Assembly (NCBI GenBank): GCA_900104375.1
Contig: LT629302.1
Location: 868,001 to 932,000 of the forward strand
DNA from: Flavobacteriaceae bacterium MAR_2010_188
GTDB lineage: Bacteria > Bacteroidota > Bacteroidia > Flavobacteriales > Flavobacteriaceae
Reading direction: 5' to 3'
DNA length: 64,000 bases
The notes beneath the pieces are model-generated. The model saw only the letters and a list, made by a program, of their open reading frames with translations, was not told the origin of the DNA and searched no databases. A program made the position numbers and the translations under genes. Shown here in pieces: positions 27,790-35,667 of this stretch (the first letter of the stretch is position 1; each line of letters begins with the position of its first letter).

Positions 27790-28790
27790 AACTTCTATTT
27801 TTTGATGTTGGACAAGGTGACTCAATAATAATCCGCTGGATAGATGATTTAAAAGTAAAATATGGTATAATTGATTGTAAACTTCATCAGGGTCGAAATC
27901 CCGTTTTAGAATATTGTCGTGCCAATCAAATTGAAGAGATAGAGTTTGCTGTATTATCTCACCCCCATTTTGACCATTTTTCGGGATTTGGCGAAATTTT
28001 AGATTCCGTCCGACTTGGTGATTTTACCTTAAAGAGGTTTGTACATACCTCAAAAGTTAAGAGTGATTATTTAGCTACTGCCAATAAATCAAAAGAAGCC
28101 ACAAACGAACTTCAAAAAATATTTGTAACAGCCCGTTACCTAAGAAAAAACAAAGGACTAAAAATTCTTGTGGCGGAGGATGATTCAGATAGGATAATAA
28201 AATTAGGTAGCGAATTTAAAATGCAGTTTCTTGGACCATCTTCAGAAGAAGAAGATAAGTTTATTAACAAGGAATCTTACAGCACAATAAACGATGAAAT
28301 TCCATCTGCTAATCCACTGGCAAATTGGCTTTCAACTATAATTAAAATTTCTAATCAGGAAATAGCAATACTATTGACATCTGATGCGGTAAAACAGGCT
28401 CTCAGTCGAATAGGTAAGAGTAAAAGCGGAAATTTTGCTACTCAAAAATTACTCTTCGCACAAATCCCCCATCATGGGGCCAAGACGAATCACAATCAAA
28501 TTTTTTGGAACAAGCTAAAAAAATCTACTACTACTCCTGTTATCATTTCGGTAGGTAATAAATACAACCATCCTTCTCAGGAAGTCATTACCTATTTTGA
28601 TAAACATCAGAATTACGAGTTGTATCGAACAGATAAATTAATCTCATTTCCATCCACTCCTAAATCCGTTTCAACTTCAAAAACATTAGACCTTTTCACT
28701 AGGTCAGCTACGAGTAGGTCCATTACGAAAGATAATTATTATCAATTCTCTTTTACTGGAGTAAATTTTGAAGTGATTAAAAAGTCCTAA
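27783..28790 (+). CDS. ComEC-like metallo-beta-lactamase-fold hydrolase (cargo protein C)
   Basis: This 335-residue protein opens with L-L-F-F-D-V-G-Q-G-D-S, the signature of ComEC/Rec2-type MBL domains. The metal motif H-x-H-x-D-H is H60-P-H-F-D-H65. Further ligand candidates are D201 in L-L-T-S-D-A, H230/H231 in Q-I-P-H-H-G-A-K and H263 in K-Y-N-H-P-S. It has no membrane segments, so it is not the ComEC channel but a free-standing soluble hydrolase, likely a nuclease or phosphodiesterase. Such stand-alone ComEC-like MBL proteins occur with uncharacterised partners in defence islands. The substrate here is unknown. Confidence 0.88.
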   Translation: MVELLFFDVGQGDSIIIRWIDDLKVKYGIIDCKLHQGRNPVLEYCRANQIEEIEFAVLSHPHFDHFSGFGEILDSVRLGDFTLKRFVHTSKVKSDYLATANKSKEATNELQKIFVTARYLRKNKGLKILVAEDDSDRIIKLGSEFKMQFLGPSSEEEDKFINKESYSTINDEIPSANPLANWLSTIIKISNQEIAILLTSDAVKQALSRIGKSKSGNFATQKLLFAQIPHHGAKTNHNQIFWNKLKKSTTTPVIISVGNKYNHPSQEVITYFDKHQNYELYRTDKLISFPSTPKSVSTSKTLDLFTRSATSRSITKDNYYQFSFTGVNFEVIKKS

Positions 28791-28844
28791 CTTTTTTAGC
28801 CTTTTAAATAGACGATATTAAATTAATTTAATTTTCAATTAAAC

Positions 28845-29069
28845 TTAGATTTTGCAGTAGTTATCCAATCGCTCACCAGTCTTGAATGAATGGATTTCAC
28901 TGTTTCTATTTTCGATAGGGTCATACACCAATTCTACAAAGAACATACATAACGAATAGCAATTGATTCTAACCTAATCGGTTACATAGTTATCTAGGAA
29001 CACGCCATTTTCAATCACCTCTTTATATTTTTCTTTAAACGTCAAGGAATTGTAATGGTAAAGGGTCAT
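28845..29069 (-). pseudogene. Small flavobacterial conserved protein broken by one in-frame stop
   Basis: A 75-codon frame starts M-T-L-Y-H-Y-N-S-L and ends Y-C-K-I. It is interrupted only at codon 32 (28974-28976) by TAG. The frame continues on the other side as V-R-I-N-C-Y-S-L-C-M-F-F-V-E-L-V-Y-D, matching my memory of a common small Bacteroidota family with a 'D-K/R-V-R-I-N' junction there. An AAG to TAG change would explain it. Both halves lie within the otherwise gene-free 28791-29412 stretch. Confidence 0.6.
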
Positions 29070-29412
29070 ATTAAAAAACGGACAACGTGTAAACGCTATC
29101 CGTAAAATTTATTATCAGAATTCCTAAATGTCTCCAAACATAAGAACTGCCGATAAGATAATTGATCATTATTGAAAGATATAAAAATCTATATCAAATA
29201 ACAAGGCCCGAAAACCTCGGGTCTTGTCAGATTAATAGCAGATTCAATTAATTTAGTGGATTTTTCCTCACTTTTTTCCACATAAGCAAAGTTAATTACC
29301 AAGTGTTAACGCTATTGACCCTCTCCGATATTGTATTGATTCTGTAAATCCAATCCGATTACTATTTTTTTTAAACGGGTTATTTTTAAAAATCAAAGGC
29401 CATCAAAATTGC

Positions 29413-29736
29413 TTAAGAAAATGAATTTTCCTTACTCAAGTTAATCATTTCTTTCAATAGTTCCGAGTTTTCCAGATTATCGCTAAGGGCTGAAAGTTCG
29501 GCCTTGTAAGACATTATCTCAAGGTCGTAATAATGCTTTTTAAGACTACCATCCGGTATCTTATCTTTCTGGTGTATTAGGGCCTGTAAAGAACCCTCTA
29601 TACTAAGGATCTGGAATATCCTTTTCATTTGGTGTTCATCCACTGTTTTAAGATTGCCCTCGCTGAGGTTTCGGAAAAAGAATTGGGAGTATTTCATTTT
29701 ACAAAATTCATTATATATTGTAGCAAGTTTTGCCAT
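29413..29736 (-). CDS. Small helical hypothetical protein of the element
   Basis: The 107-residue protein is predicted helical and has no motif that I recognise. It is rich in Lys, Leu and Glu. It sits alone between the broken small gene and a divergent membrane-protein gene. It may be a regulator or anti-phage small protein, but there is no evidence for either. Confidence 0.6.
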   Translation of the reverse strand: MAKLATIYNEFCKMKYSQFFFRNLSEGNLKTVDEHQMKRIFQILSIEGSLQALIHQKDKIPDGSLKKHYYDLEIMSYKAELSALSDNLENSELLKEMINLSKENSFS

Positions 29737-29837
29737 GGAATGTAGTATTCTAATTAAAACACCTAGATAAATAAGTAAATCAAATCTTACAAAATAATTT
29801 ACTACTTTTAACTAAGTATAACTTTAACCACCATACA

Positions 29838-30074
29838 ATGCCAATTTCTGATATTCCCATGACCAAAGAACGCATTAACTTTATTAAGAGGTATAGCGAC
29901 CTCACTGAAGACGAAAAGTTCACAGAACTACTCTATGCACAACAAATGAAAATTAATAAGCTTGAACGTATTAGAAGAAATACGTCATTATTAGTGTGGT
30001 GGTTAATCGCACTACCAATCCTATTCGTTCTGTTTTTTTTCGTACTAGGATTTGGGGCCTTAGCTGGAATTTAA
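29838..30074 (+). CDS. Small C-tail-anchored membrane protein
   Basis: It encodes 78 residues. A charged helical N-terminal half (E-R-I-N-F-I-K-R-Y-S-D-L-T-E-D-E-K) is followed by one long hydrophobic segment at about 50-75 ending G-F-G-A-L-A-G-I. It is therefore anchored by its C-terminus. It is followed by another small membrane-protein gene on the same strand. The pair could be holin-like or a toxin, without sequence support. Confidence 0.55.
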   Translation: MPISDIPMTKERINFIKRYSDLTEDEKFTELLYAQQMKINKLERIRRNTSLLVWWLIALPILFVLFFFVLGFGALAGI

Positions 30075-30168
30075 ATAAGTATCTTCCATTATCCATTCCA
30101 TTTGGCCTTTTTTGCTGCGAAACCTATATTCTATTTTTGGGTATTGCATAATTGATTATTTTTATGAT

Positions 30169-30369
30169 ATGTTATTCTTAATACTCTTCATACTGCTATC
30201 GGGTTATCTAGGCTTTAAGATTGCCGTCAGTCTTTTTGATGCAATTTTTGGAAATGGTCCTGAGCGTTCCTTTAATGTTAACATCAACTTTAATCTTTAC
30301 GATAACAGGTCGGTTAACTACTCAGTCAATGAGGGCAAAGAGACCATTGAGCCAGAAAAGATTCAGTAA
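30169..30369 (+). CDS. Small N-terminally anchored membrane protein
   Basis: Starting at the ATG at 30169 this has 66 residues; an alternative TTG at 30112 lengthens it to 85. A single hydrophobic helix (M-L-F-L-I-L-F-I-L-L-S-G-Y-L-G-F) is followed by an Asn-rich tail with N-V-N-I-N-F-N-L-Y-D-N-R. No family is known to me. Confidence 0.45.
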   Translation: MLFLILFILLSGYLGFKIAVSLFDAIFGNGPERSFNVNINFNLYDNRSVNYSVNEGKETIEPEKIQ

Positions 30370-30390
30370 TCTCCTTATCATTTATATTAG

Positions 30391-31074
30391 TTATCTCATC
30401 CTTTCCTTTTGACGATTAGACACGCGCTCTTGAATTTCTTTATGTCTGAAATATCCATTGACGAATTTTGGATCAACCTCAATTCCATCTTTGGAGAAAT
30501 TGAATAGTTTTAAAAATTCGCCCTTAAAGAAGTATTCAGGACTTCCCATACGTGTAAATAATTCCATACCTTTAGTTTCAATATCCTTCACGATTTCATA
30601 GAATTCAATCTCTTCATCAGTATTTAAATAAAGTCTGGCCTCGTCTTCGGTCATGGCTTCCACGGCTTCACTGCCTACCAAGAAATCATTATCATTTTCC
30701 ATGAATTTCAATTCATCAAATCTTAGCTTTCTTGTATTGGAATGACTTATAAGAACTTCGCCGGATTTGATTCTCTGAAGAGTATCTAAAAATCCTTCCA
30801 GTTTGACTTTAAACGAGTCCTTCATGGGGTCGGTAATCGAACTGTTAACAACACCTAAGTTCTTTAGTTCATAATCGAACCTGCTGAGATATTCCTTTCT
30901 GATCTGATTAATAGAACTGGATTTCAAAAAATCATGGGTCTCGCTATCATATTCTCCCATATCCATCAAAAGGAATTTTTCCTTCATCGTTTGTAAGTGC
31001 GGTCTGAAGTTCCTTAATTGGTTTGTAATACTTCTTACTATGGTCGGGTCTTCGTGAATCAGTAATGGTTTCAT
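30391..31074 (-). CDS. Hypothetical element protein
   Basis: The 227-residue protein is soluble, largely helical and acidic in the middle, with M-T-E-D-E-A-R-L-Y-L-N-T-D-E-E-I. I do not recognise it. Its start ATG shares four bases with the stop of a 29-codon ORF upstream, so it belongs to the element's main reverse operon and is probably its last gene. Confidence 0.65.
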   Translation of the reverse strand: MKPLLIHEDPTIVRSITNQLRNFRPHLQTMKEKFLLMDMGEYDSETHDFLKSSSINQIRKEYLSRFDYELKNLGVVNSSITDPMKDSFKVKLEGFLDTLQRIKSGEVLISHSNTRKLRFDELKFMENDNDFLVGSEAVEAMTEDEARLYLNTDEEIEFYEIVKDIETKGMELFTRMGSPEYFFKGEFLKLFNFSKDGIEVDPKFVNGYFRHKEIQERVSNRQKERMR

Positions 31075-31160
31075 TTTTTATCTGTATTTTGGTTAGCAAT
31101 TATCTCAACCGTCTCTTTGATGGCTTCTCTAACAATTTCTTGTAATTCTTGGGTTGTCAT
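31071..31160 (-). CDS. 29-residue ORF coupled to the downstream gene
   Basis: The frame encodes M-T-T-Q-E-L-Q-E-I-V-R-E-A-I-K-E-T-V-E and onward, one amphipathic helix. Its TGA overlaps the ATG of the 227-residue gene as ATGA. Overlap and position inside a tight operon support that it is translated. It may be a leader peptide or a small functional protein. Confidence 0.45.
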   Translation of the reverse strand: MTTQELQEIVREAIKETVEIIANQNTDKK

Positions 31161-31162
31161 GG

Positions 31163-31402
31163 CTATAAAATTATCATTGTGGTTATAAGCTCGTTTAATC
31201 CGTAGCGCTTCATCAATTGCCTGAATTCCTTATTTGGAATTGGAGTATCTATTTGATGTCCTAGACTTTTGAAATAGGCCGTTAGATCTTCACCAATCTC
31301 TAAAAGCCCATCAGTTTCTATAAACATTCTTTTGTTTGGAAATTCAGAAGCGTTCTTTAGTATTAGCAGGGTGTCGAGTTCATTAATTTGTGATTCCGTC
31401 AT
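31163..31402 (-). CDS. Small hypothetical element protein
   Basis: From the ATG at 31402 it has 79 residues; starts at 31447 or 31426 are also possible. It overlaps the end of the preceding gene by 20 bases. It is acidic and mixed alpha/beta, ending L-I-T-T-M-I-I-L. I do not recognise a domain. Confidence 0.5.
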   Translation of the reverse strand: MTESQINELDTLLILKNASEFPNKRMFIETDGLLEIGEDLTAYFKSLGHQIDTPIPNKEFRQLMKRYGLNELITTMIIL

Positions 31403-31745
31403 CTTGTGCTTTTTTAATGAGTTCATTGATCCTGGAGTTTCTTGCATCCCTATCCCTCATATTATCGGGTATCTCGAATATGTGGATATTACCATTAGCC
31501 CCTTTTTGGCTGAGCTGTGTGCGGTTCAGTTTCGGGATAATGAATTCAGATAGTTTAATTAACATACTAAGTGCCTTTTCTGGATTGTCCTTTGCAACTC
31601 GGTCCAACCAATCCTGAACGTGGTCAATGTTGTTATCTATTAGCTCTTTAAATGCCTCTCTGATCTCTTTTGTGGACCTATTCTGTATGCCTTTTCTTGT
31701 CGATTTTGCGCCTGCCTCGGCCGCCGTGTCAGTAGTGAATTTCAT
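31383..31745 (-). CDS. Packaging-like small protein, paralogue 2
   Basis: The 120-residue protein begins M-K-F-T-T-D-T-A-A-E-A-G-A-K-S-T-R-K-G-I. A helical region follows with a conserved P-E-K-A-L-S-M-L-I-K-L-S-E-F-I-I-P-K-L-N-R-T. This layout (basic Ser/Gly N-terminus, then an 'L..L.e.iiPKL.R' helix) is what I recall for short proteins near small terminase subunits in flavobacterial phages. No catalytic motif is seen. It is clearly related to the gene just upstream. Confidence 0.6.
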   Translation of the reverse strand: MKFTTDTAAEAGAKSTRKGIQNRSTKEIREAFKELIDNNIDHVQDWLDRVAKDNPEKALSMLIKLSEFIIPKLNRTQLSQKGANGNIHIFEIPDNMRDRDARNSRINELIKKAQDDGITN

Positions 31746-31784
31746 TTCTTTATCGTTTTTATTCCGTTAGTTTAACGGCTTTGG

Positions 31785-32114
31785 TTAATATTCTTCTTCT
31801 AGTTCCTTGTTTATTTTTGCGAGTTCCCTCGGGTCGATTCCCTTATCTAGATCTATTATGTTATAGTCCCATATATTGCCTTTCTGCTCAATTTCACTAC
31901 GTGTCAGTTTTGGTAGTACATAATCCAACATTCTTATGACCGTATCAATCCTTTCCTTTGGACCTAGTTCGCTAATGTCTTCTAGTAAGGTCTCCCAGTT
32001 GTCGTCTATGAGTTTCTGGACCCGGTCCCTGAGTTCCTTTGTTGATTTGTTGGATATGCCTCTACGGCTTGATATTTTACCTGCCTCTGCGGCCGTTTGC
32101 TTGTCGAATTTCAT
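31785..32114 (-). CDS. Packaging-like small protein, paralogue 1
   Basis: I chose the ATG at 32114 (109 residues) because it aligns with the start of its paralogue: M-K-F-D-K-Q-T-A-A-E-A-G-K-I-S-S-R-R-G-I. The core reads R-M-L-D-Y-V-L-P-K-L-T-R-S-E-I. The longer frame from 32207 has an N-terminus without similarity. The two copies are about 40% alike by eye and 39 bases apart, so this is a tandem duplication. DNA binding in a packaging or interference role is inference. Confidence 0.6.
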   Translation of the reverse strand: MKFDKQTAAEAGKISSRRGISNKSTKELRDRVQKLIDDNWETLLEDISELGPKERIDTVIRMLDYVLPKLTRSEIEQKGNIWDYNIIDLDKGIDPRELAKINKELEEEY

Positions 32115-32359
32115 CTTTTTGTAGTTTAGGGTTAGTTGTGTATTTACTTCGTCTTTTGAGAGTTTAAACCTATCTCTATTGACGGGAAGGAAATTTTTAA
32201 TTTCCACACAGATAGAGTTGATTTTTATATTTCATTATTAAGGTTTATTGGTATAGTATATTTATATAGGTCGTGTTGTTTTTAAATAATGTTGAGATTC
32301 ATAATCCAATTCTGTAAAAAAACTCCAATTTCCTTATTTTAGCTTGTCATATGGTCGTG

Positions 32360-33070
32360 TTATGGTCGTGTTGCCATTTCCTCGGTTCTTAATCTCATTT
32401 TTGCCTTCTCTAATGCCAGTTTTGTCTCGAACTTTCTTTGCTTTTCCTTTGTCGATTTACGACGCTTTTCTGCATGGTAGACAAGGTCTTCAAGGGATAG
32501 CTTAAAGCTCACATAAAAGCCTCTTGTATATCTAGAGTAGGTCTGTAGGCTCCAACCGTCGCAAAGGGCCGCTTTAATCTTTCTGGTCTGGTATTCGTTA
32601 GCATACTTCTTTATTGAGCTGGAGAGCTTATCCTTGCTCTTTGTGGTTTTGGCTAGACCATCCATCCGGCTCAGCCAGTATAGGTTCGTAATCTTACAGT
32701 ATGGCTTGTCCTGAAGGATGCTTCGAATAGCCATATACCCAAGAAAGGTTGCCTTCTCAAAATCGGTCTTTTCATTTTTAAAAAAGTCCCAGAAAATATT
32801 CAGATCAAGACCTACTTTTGGGCTGTTTGATGGGCAAGTCTCATATAATTCCTTTCCATTGTTCAGTCCGTTTTGGTAATGGCTCTTTTTAACATTATAG
32901 TGCTTGCAACTAGCCTTAAATGCATCGAGGTCTGTATAAGAGAATTCGAGTTTAAGACTATTGGCATAGAGAGCAAAATCCAAGATATTCAATAGGCATT
33001 GTTTGGGATTCTCCATAAAGCCGTCAAGTAGCTGAATAGGAAAGTTGAAGTACTTTACATCTCTATTCAT
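32360..33070 (-). CDS. Conserved phage/element hypothetical protein
   Basis: The protein has 236 residues and a basic C-terminus (K-R-R-K-S-T-K-E-K-Q-R-K-F). The N-terminal Y-F-N-F-P-I-Q-L-L-D-G-F and the central Y-W-L-S-R-M-D-G-L-A-K and Y-S-R-Y-T-R-G-F-Y-V-S-F-K recall an uncharacterised family in flavobacterial prophages, from memory. A role in replication initiation would fit the position next to a nuclease, but no motif proves it. It overlaps the nuclease gene by 8 bases. Confidence 0.65.
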   Translation of the reverse strand: MNRDVKYFNFPIQLLDGFMENPKQCLLNILDFALYANSLKLEFSYTDLDAFKASCKHYNVKKSHYQNGLNNGKELYETCPSNSPKVGLDLNIFWDFFKNEKTDFEKATFLGYMAIRSILQDKPYCKITNLYWLSRMDGLAKTTKSKDKLSSSIKKYANEYQTRKIKAALCDGWSLQTYSRYTRGFYVSFKLSLEDLVYHAEKRRKSTKEKQRKFETKLALEKAKMRLRTEEMATRP

Positions 33071-33554
33071 CTAGACCACGTTTAAACTGTAGATACCATT
33101 CATAGAAGCCGTCAAAGGTCCTGGCGATTACATAAATACCGCCAGCTTGCTCTATGCTGCGCTGATATGCTTTCTGGTCCTTGCTCTGGTAATGGTCCCC
33201 GGTCGCAGCGCACTTCACTTCTATCTTTACGCTCCTGCCATAAATGGTCGCTGAGATATCACTAGAACCGTTCGTAGTGTTGGATTTAATCCATTGCTTA
33301 CTGCCGATGGTCCTAGAACGGCCCAGAACGTCTACAACTTGTTTAGTGTTATCAATGAACCGTCCGGTTGTAGAAATTCGCTCGGCCTGGTGTCCTTCAA
33401 AGCTTAAAAAATCTATAACGCATTTTGTCAGGCCGTTAGAGGTAATTTGCGTGTATTTCGGTGTTTTAGGTAAAGCGTAAATTGGAACGTTTGGATTTTT
33501 AAGCCTAAGACTATCCTTGGCCATCTGCTTTAGTATATCTATCGGCTGCTTCAT
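33063..33554 (-). CDS. PD-(D/E)XK / VRR-NUC-like nuclease
   Basis: The 163-residue protein has a C-terminal half matching the nuclease core: G-S-S-D-I-S-A-T-I-Y-G-R-S-V-K-I-E-V-K-C with the D and E-x-K metal residues. After that come D-Q-K-A-Y-Q-R-S-I-E-Q-A-G-G-I-Y-V-I-A and an F-Y-E-W end. This is the VRR-NUC/Holliday-resolvase-like arrangement found in phages and islands. It probably processes DNA ends or junctions during element replication. It overlaps the genes on both sides by a few bases, so all are in one operon. Confidence 0.78.
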   Translation of the reverse strand: MKQPIDILKQMAKDSLRLKNPNVPIYALPKTPKYTQITSNGLTKCVIDFLSFEGHQAERISTTGRFIDNTKQVVDVLGRSRTIGSKQWIKSNTTNGSSDISATIYGRSVKIEVKCAATGDHYQSKDQKAYQRSIEQAGGIYVIARTFDGFYEWYLQFKRGLDE

Positions 33555-33940
33555 CTGTATAGGGAATTTTGGTCCGACTTATTCCATGCATAAGAGAGTT
33601 CCAGTTCCAACATCTTTTTGTCATTCTCTAGTTTCTTTAAGTCATTTTTGATTAAGCTAACGGCATATTTTTGTAGATATATGGCTTTGTCACTTCTTAA
33701 CCTTAGACCAATTGCAATGACCTCATCAATATCATAGACCTCCTGTAATCGCTGCTTAGCGTCCTTTGCAACTACTCGGATTTCCGTGGGATTGATTAGT
33801 CCATCCTCTTTTAATCTTTTTATATTATCGAGAAGCGTTGTAGATGGTATATCATAAAGCTCTTCAACCTGTATTCTCGACGCGTGAATCTCGTTCCCGG
33901 TCCTAATACCAAAACCTTTAAAAATCTCTAGTTCCATCAT
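33551..33940 (-). CDS. RhuM-like phage regulatory protein
   Basis: The 129-residue protein has a winged-helix-like region. The central string V-Y-D-I-D-E-V-I-A-I-G-L-R-L-R-S-D-K-A, followed by L-Q-K-Y-A, aligns by eye with the RhuM family motif 'Y-N-L-D-V-I-I-S-V-G-Y-R-V-x-S'. RhuM-like proteins are common in islands and prophages; their function is not settled. Here it is short. The start shares one base with the stop of the small basic ORF upstream. Confidence 0.55.
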   Translation of the reverse strand: MMELEIFKGFGIRTGNEIHASRIQVEELYDIPSTTLLDNIKRLKEDGLINPTEIRVVAKDAKQRLQEVYDIDEVIAIGLRLRSDKAIYLQKYAVSLIKNDLKKLENDKKMLELELSYAWNKSDQNSLYR

Positions 33941-34110
33941 TATGCAGATTTTAGGTTAGGATTAAATTCAATTTGTGTCTGGTAGTGGACCAGAGAATCA
34001 TTCATAGGTGAATAGGAAACTACTTTTAGGTTGATCATGGAACGTCTTCTGATATTCCTGTGTGTTTCCCTGCTCTTGGAGTACTTTTTTTTTGTAACTT
34101 TGTTGTGCAT
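33940..34110 (-). CDS. 56-residue basic ORF
   Basis: The frame begins M-H-N-K-V-T-K-K-K-Y-S-K-S-R-E and has many Lys and Arg in the first 25 residues, then a neutral tail. Its TAA overlaps the next ATG by one base (TAATG), supporting translation. It could be a small DNA-binding regulator. It is shorter than usual gene-caller limits. Confidence 0.5.
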   Translation of the reverse strand: MHNKVTKKKYSKSRETHRNIRRRSMINLKVVSYSPMNDSLVHYQTQIEFNPNLKSA

Positions 34111-34123
34111 ATCGTTAAGTATT

Positions 34124-34163
34124 AAAAAATTAGACCCCGTCAGAGCTCGTTACTCTGCGGGGT
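34124..34163 (-). terminator. Terminator after the excisionase-like gene
   Basis: On the minus strand a bulged stem, ACCCCGCAGAG against CTCTGACGGGGT, is followed by a T run. It separates the excisionase unit from the downstream operon. Confidence 0.75.
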
Positions 34164-34174
34164 TGTTCGTTTGA

Positions 34175-34495
34175 TTATTTTAAATAGTCTGAAGGGTCGA
34201 TTTCTTCGGTTCTACGGTCGGACTTTATCCAAGCCACGATTTCACTGGGAAAGAAGTAGAGGCGGCCGCGTTTCTTATGAAAAGGCAAGGCCCCTTTTTG
34301 TACTAGAGCATAATGGGTTGGTTTGGTTAGTCCAGTTATTGTCGTTAATTCGTCAATTGGTATCGGTAATTCAACCGCATTATTGAATGCATTAGCTTCA
34401 GTATATAAACGCTCTAGCAGTGGCTCAAACTGCTTAACAATTTTTTTTAAGTACTGTACGTCCTGCTGGGTTTGGTTGAAGTGTATATCGCTCAT
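34175..34495 (-). CDS. Excisionase / AlpA-like helix-turn-helix protein
   Basis: The 106-residue protein has an N-terminal coiled helix. Its MerR-like/helix_turn_helix_17 domain reads I-D-E-L-T-T-I-T-G-L-T-K-P-T-H-Y-A-L-V-Q-K-G, then L-P-F-H-K-K-R-G-R-L-Y-F and I-V-A-W-I-K. This is the excisionase/AlpA fold that controls integrase direction or satellite gene switching. It has its own terminator and two direct repeats just upstream, suggesting autoregulation. Confidence 0.85.
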   Translation of the reverse strand: MSDIHFNQTQQDVQYLKKIVKQFEPLLERLYTEANAFNNAVELPIPIDELTTITGLTKPTHYALVQKGALPFHKKRGRLYFFPSEIVAWIKSDRRTEEIDPSDYLK

Positions 34496-34496
34496 T

Positions 34497-34531
34497 ATGC
34501 ATATATTAGATGTTTATATATGCATATTTAG
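34497..34531 (-). promoter_or_regulatory. Two ATGCATAT(A/T)TTAG direct repeats upstream of the excisionase gene
   Basis: ATGCATATATTAG (34497-34509) and ATGCATATTTAG (34520-34531) are 23 bases apart start to start, about two DNA turns, and lie immediately before the start codon. This is a candidate operator. Confidence 0.4.
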
Positions 34532-34606
34532 TGGTTTCTTAATAGCTAAAAAAGATATACTTTAAATACCTTAAATACTTAGTAGATTACTTATAATTGG
34601 TTAACA

Positions 34607-35650
34607 TTAGAAGGTGGAGAAGCTCCTATATATGTAATTGTATTCATTGTCCTCAAAAAAATCTGTTAGGAGTTTTACATATCTCGGTTTTTTCCCGTGG
34701 GGGCTATTTGCTATATTTTTATAATATTTATAAAATACCTTTCGATAATTTTTTTTATCACCATTTAATGACATCCTAAATTTCTTAGCGGGGGGACATT
34801 CATTTTCAAATGCTTGAATAAAAAATTCTTGTAACGTTTTGGTATCTATAAATTGAGGTTTCACTAAGCCTTCATAGAAGTGGCTATACACTATTTTCGG
34901 ATCTAATCCGTCAAATTCGTTATTAAACTCAAAATACATATCGTTATTATCGGTATCATCTGGAGATTTAAGAGCGTTCAACAAATATGACTTCACATAT
35001 TCTTTTAGCTCGGTATCCACATCATGTTTACCGTGACCGACCACCCGGTCAGCGATATAGTCAGATTTAATAATCAAGTTGATGTATTCATCATTAAAAT
35101 GATTTATTAAGGCATTCTCTAAATAAGGATATCCAATTTTTTTGATTTTTTTCAAAAAACCCTTGGACCAAGATTCAGCAAATGTTAATTTGGATTCAAG
35201 ATTATTTTCGACCAGTAAATACTCTTTTAAATTTTTGATATCACTATCTTCTTTTTCACCTAGAATATCCGTCAATATCGTGGCGATTTTTGTGTCAGAA
35301 ATATTGTGGCTAAAATACTTTTGGTCCAACTTATTTCCGAAAATCAAGTCATAGTAGTCCTTATGTTTTTCTAGATATTTCTTTTCAAATGGAGATACCG
35401 GCTCGTAATTAGTGATTTTTTTTCCTTCTCTTACAATTTTTGGATAGTAATCATTTGATTCGATACCATCAATTATTTCTTGATCAGTGAAATAATCCTT
35501 TAGGAATAGTTTGATATTTGGCTTTTTCTGAGTTCCTAAAAATTCCTTGTATAAATACTCTTTAAATTCCTGACGTTCTCTAAAAACACTACTAAACAGA
35601 ATGCTATTATCATTTTCAAACTGTAAATCAAATACTTCTTTTGGTCCCAT
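34607..35650 (-). CDS. Hypothetical 347-residue element protein
   Basis: The AT-rich gene encodes a soluble, charged, largely helical protein rich in Lys, Asp, Tyr and Phe. No motif is recognised. It lies 17 bases downstream of the integrase gene, so it shares its transcript. Proteins of this size between integrase and excisionase are frequent in Bacteroidota islands. Low-complexity composition without transmembrane segments makes a toxin or abortive-infection role possible but unproven. Confidence 0.65.
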   Translation of the reverse strand: MGPKEVFDLQFENDNSILFSSVFRERQEFKEYLYKEFLGTQKKPNIKLFLKDYFTDQEIIDGIESNDYYPKIVREGKKITNYEPVSPFEKKYLEKHKDYYDLIFGNKLDQKYFSHNISDTKIATILTDILGEKEDSDIKNLKEYLLVENNLESKLTFAESWSKGFLKKIKKIGYPYLENALINHFNDEYINLIIKSDYIADRVVGHGKHDVDTELKEYVKSYLLNALKSPDDTDNNDMYFEFNNEFDGLDPKIVYSHFYEGLVKPQFIDTKTLQEFFIQAFENECPPAKKFRMSLNGDKKNYRKVFYKYYKNIANSPHGKKPRYVKLLTDFFEDNEYNYIYRSFSTF

Positions 35651-35667
35651 ATGTTCAACATCTAGAG

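Noticed and set aside
29202-29226. 10-bp hairpin (CAAGGCCCGA against TCGGGTCTTG)
   Set aside because: No T tract follows on either strand and no gene ends close by, so I do not call it a terminator; it may be a remnant or RNA element.
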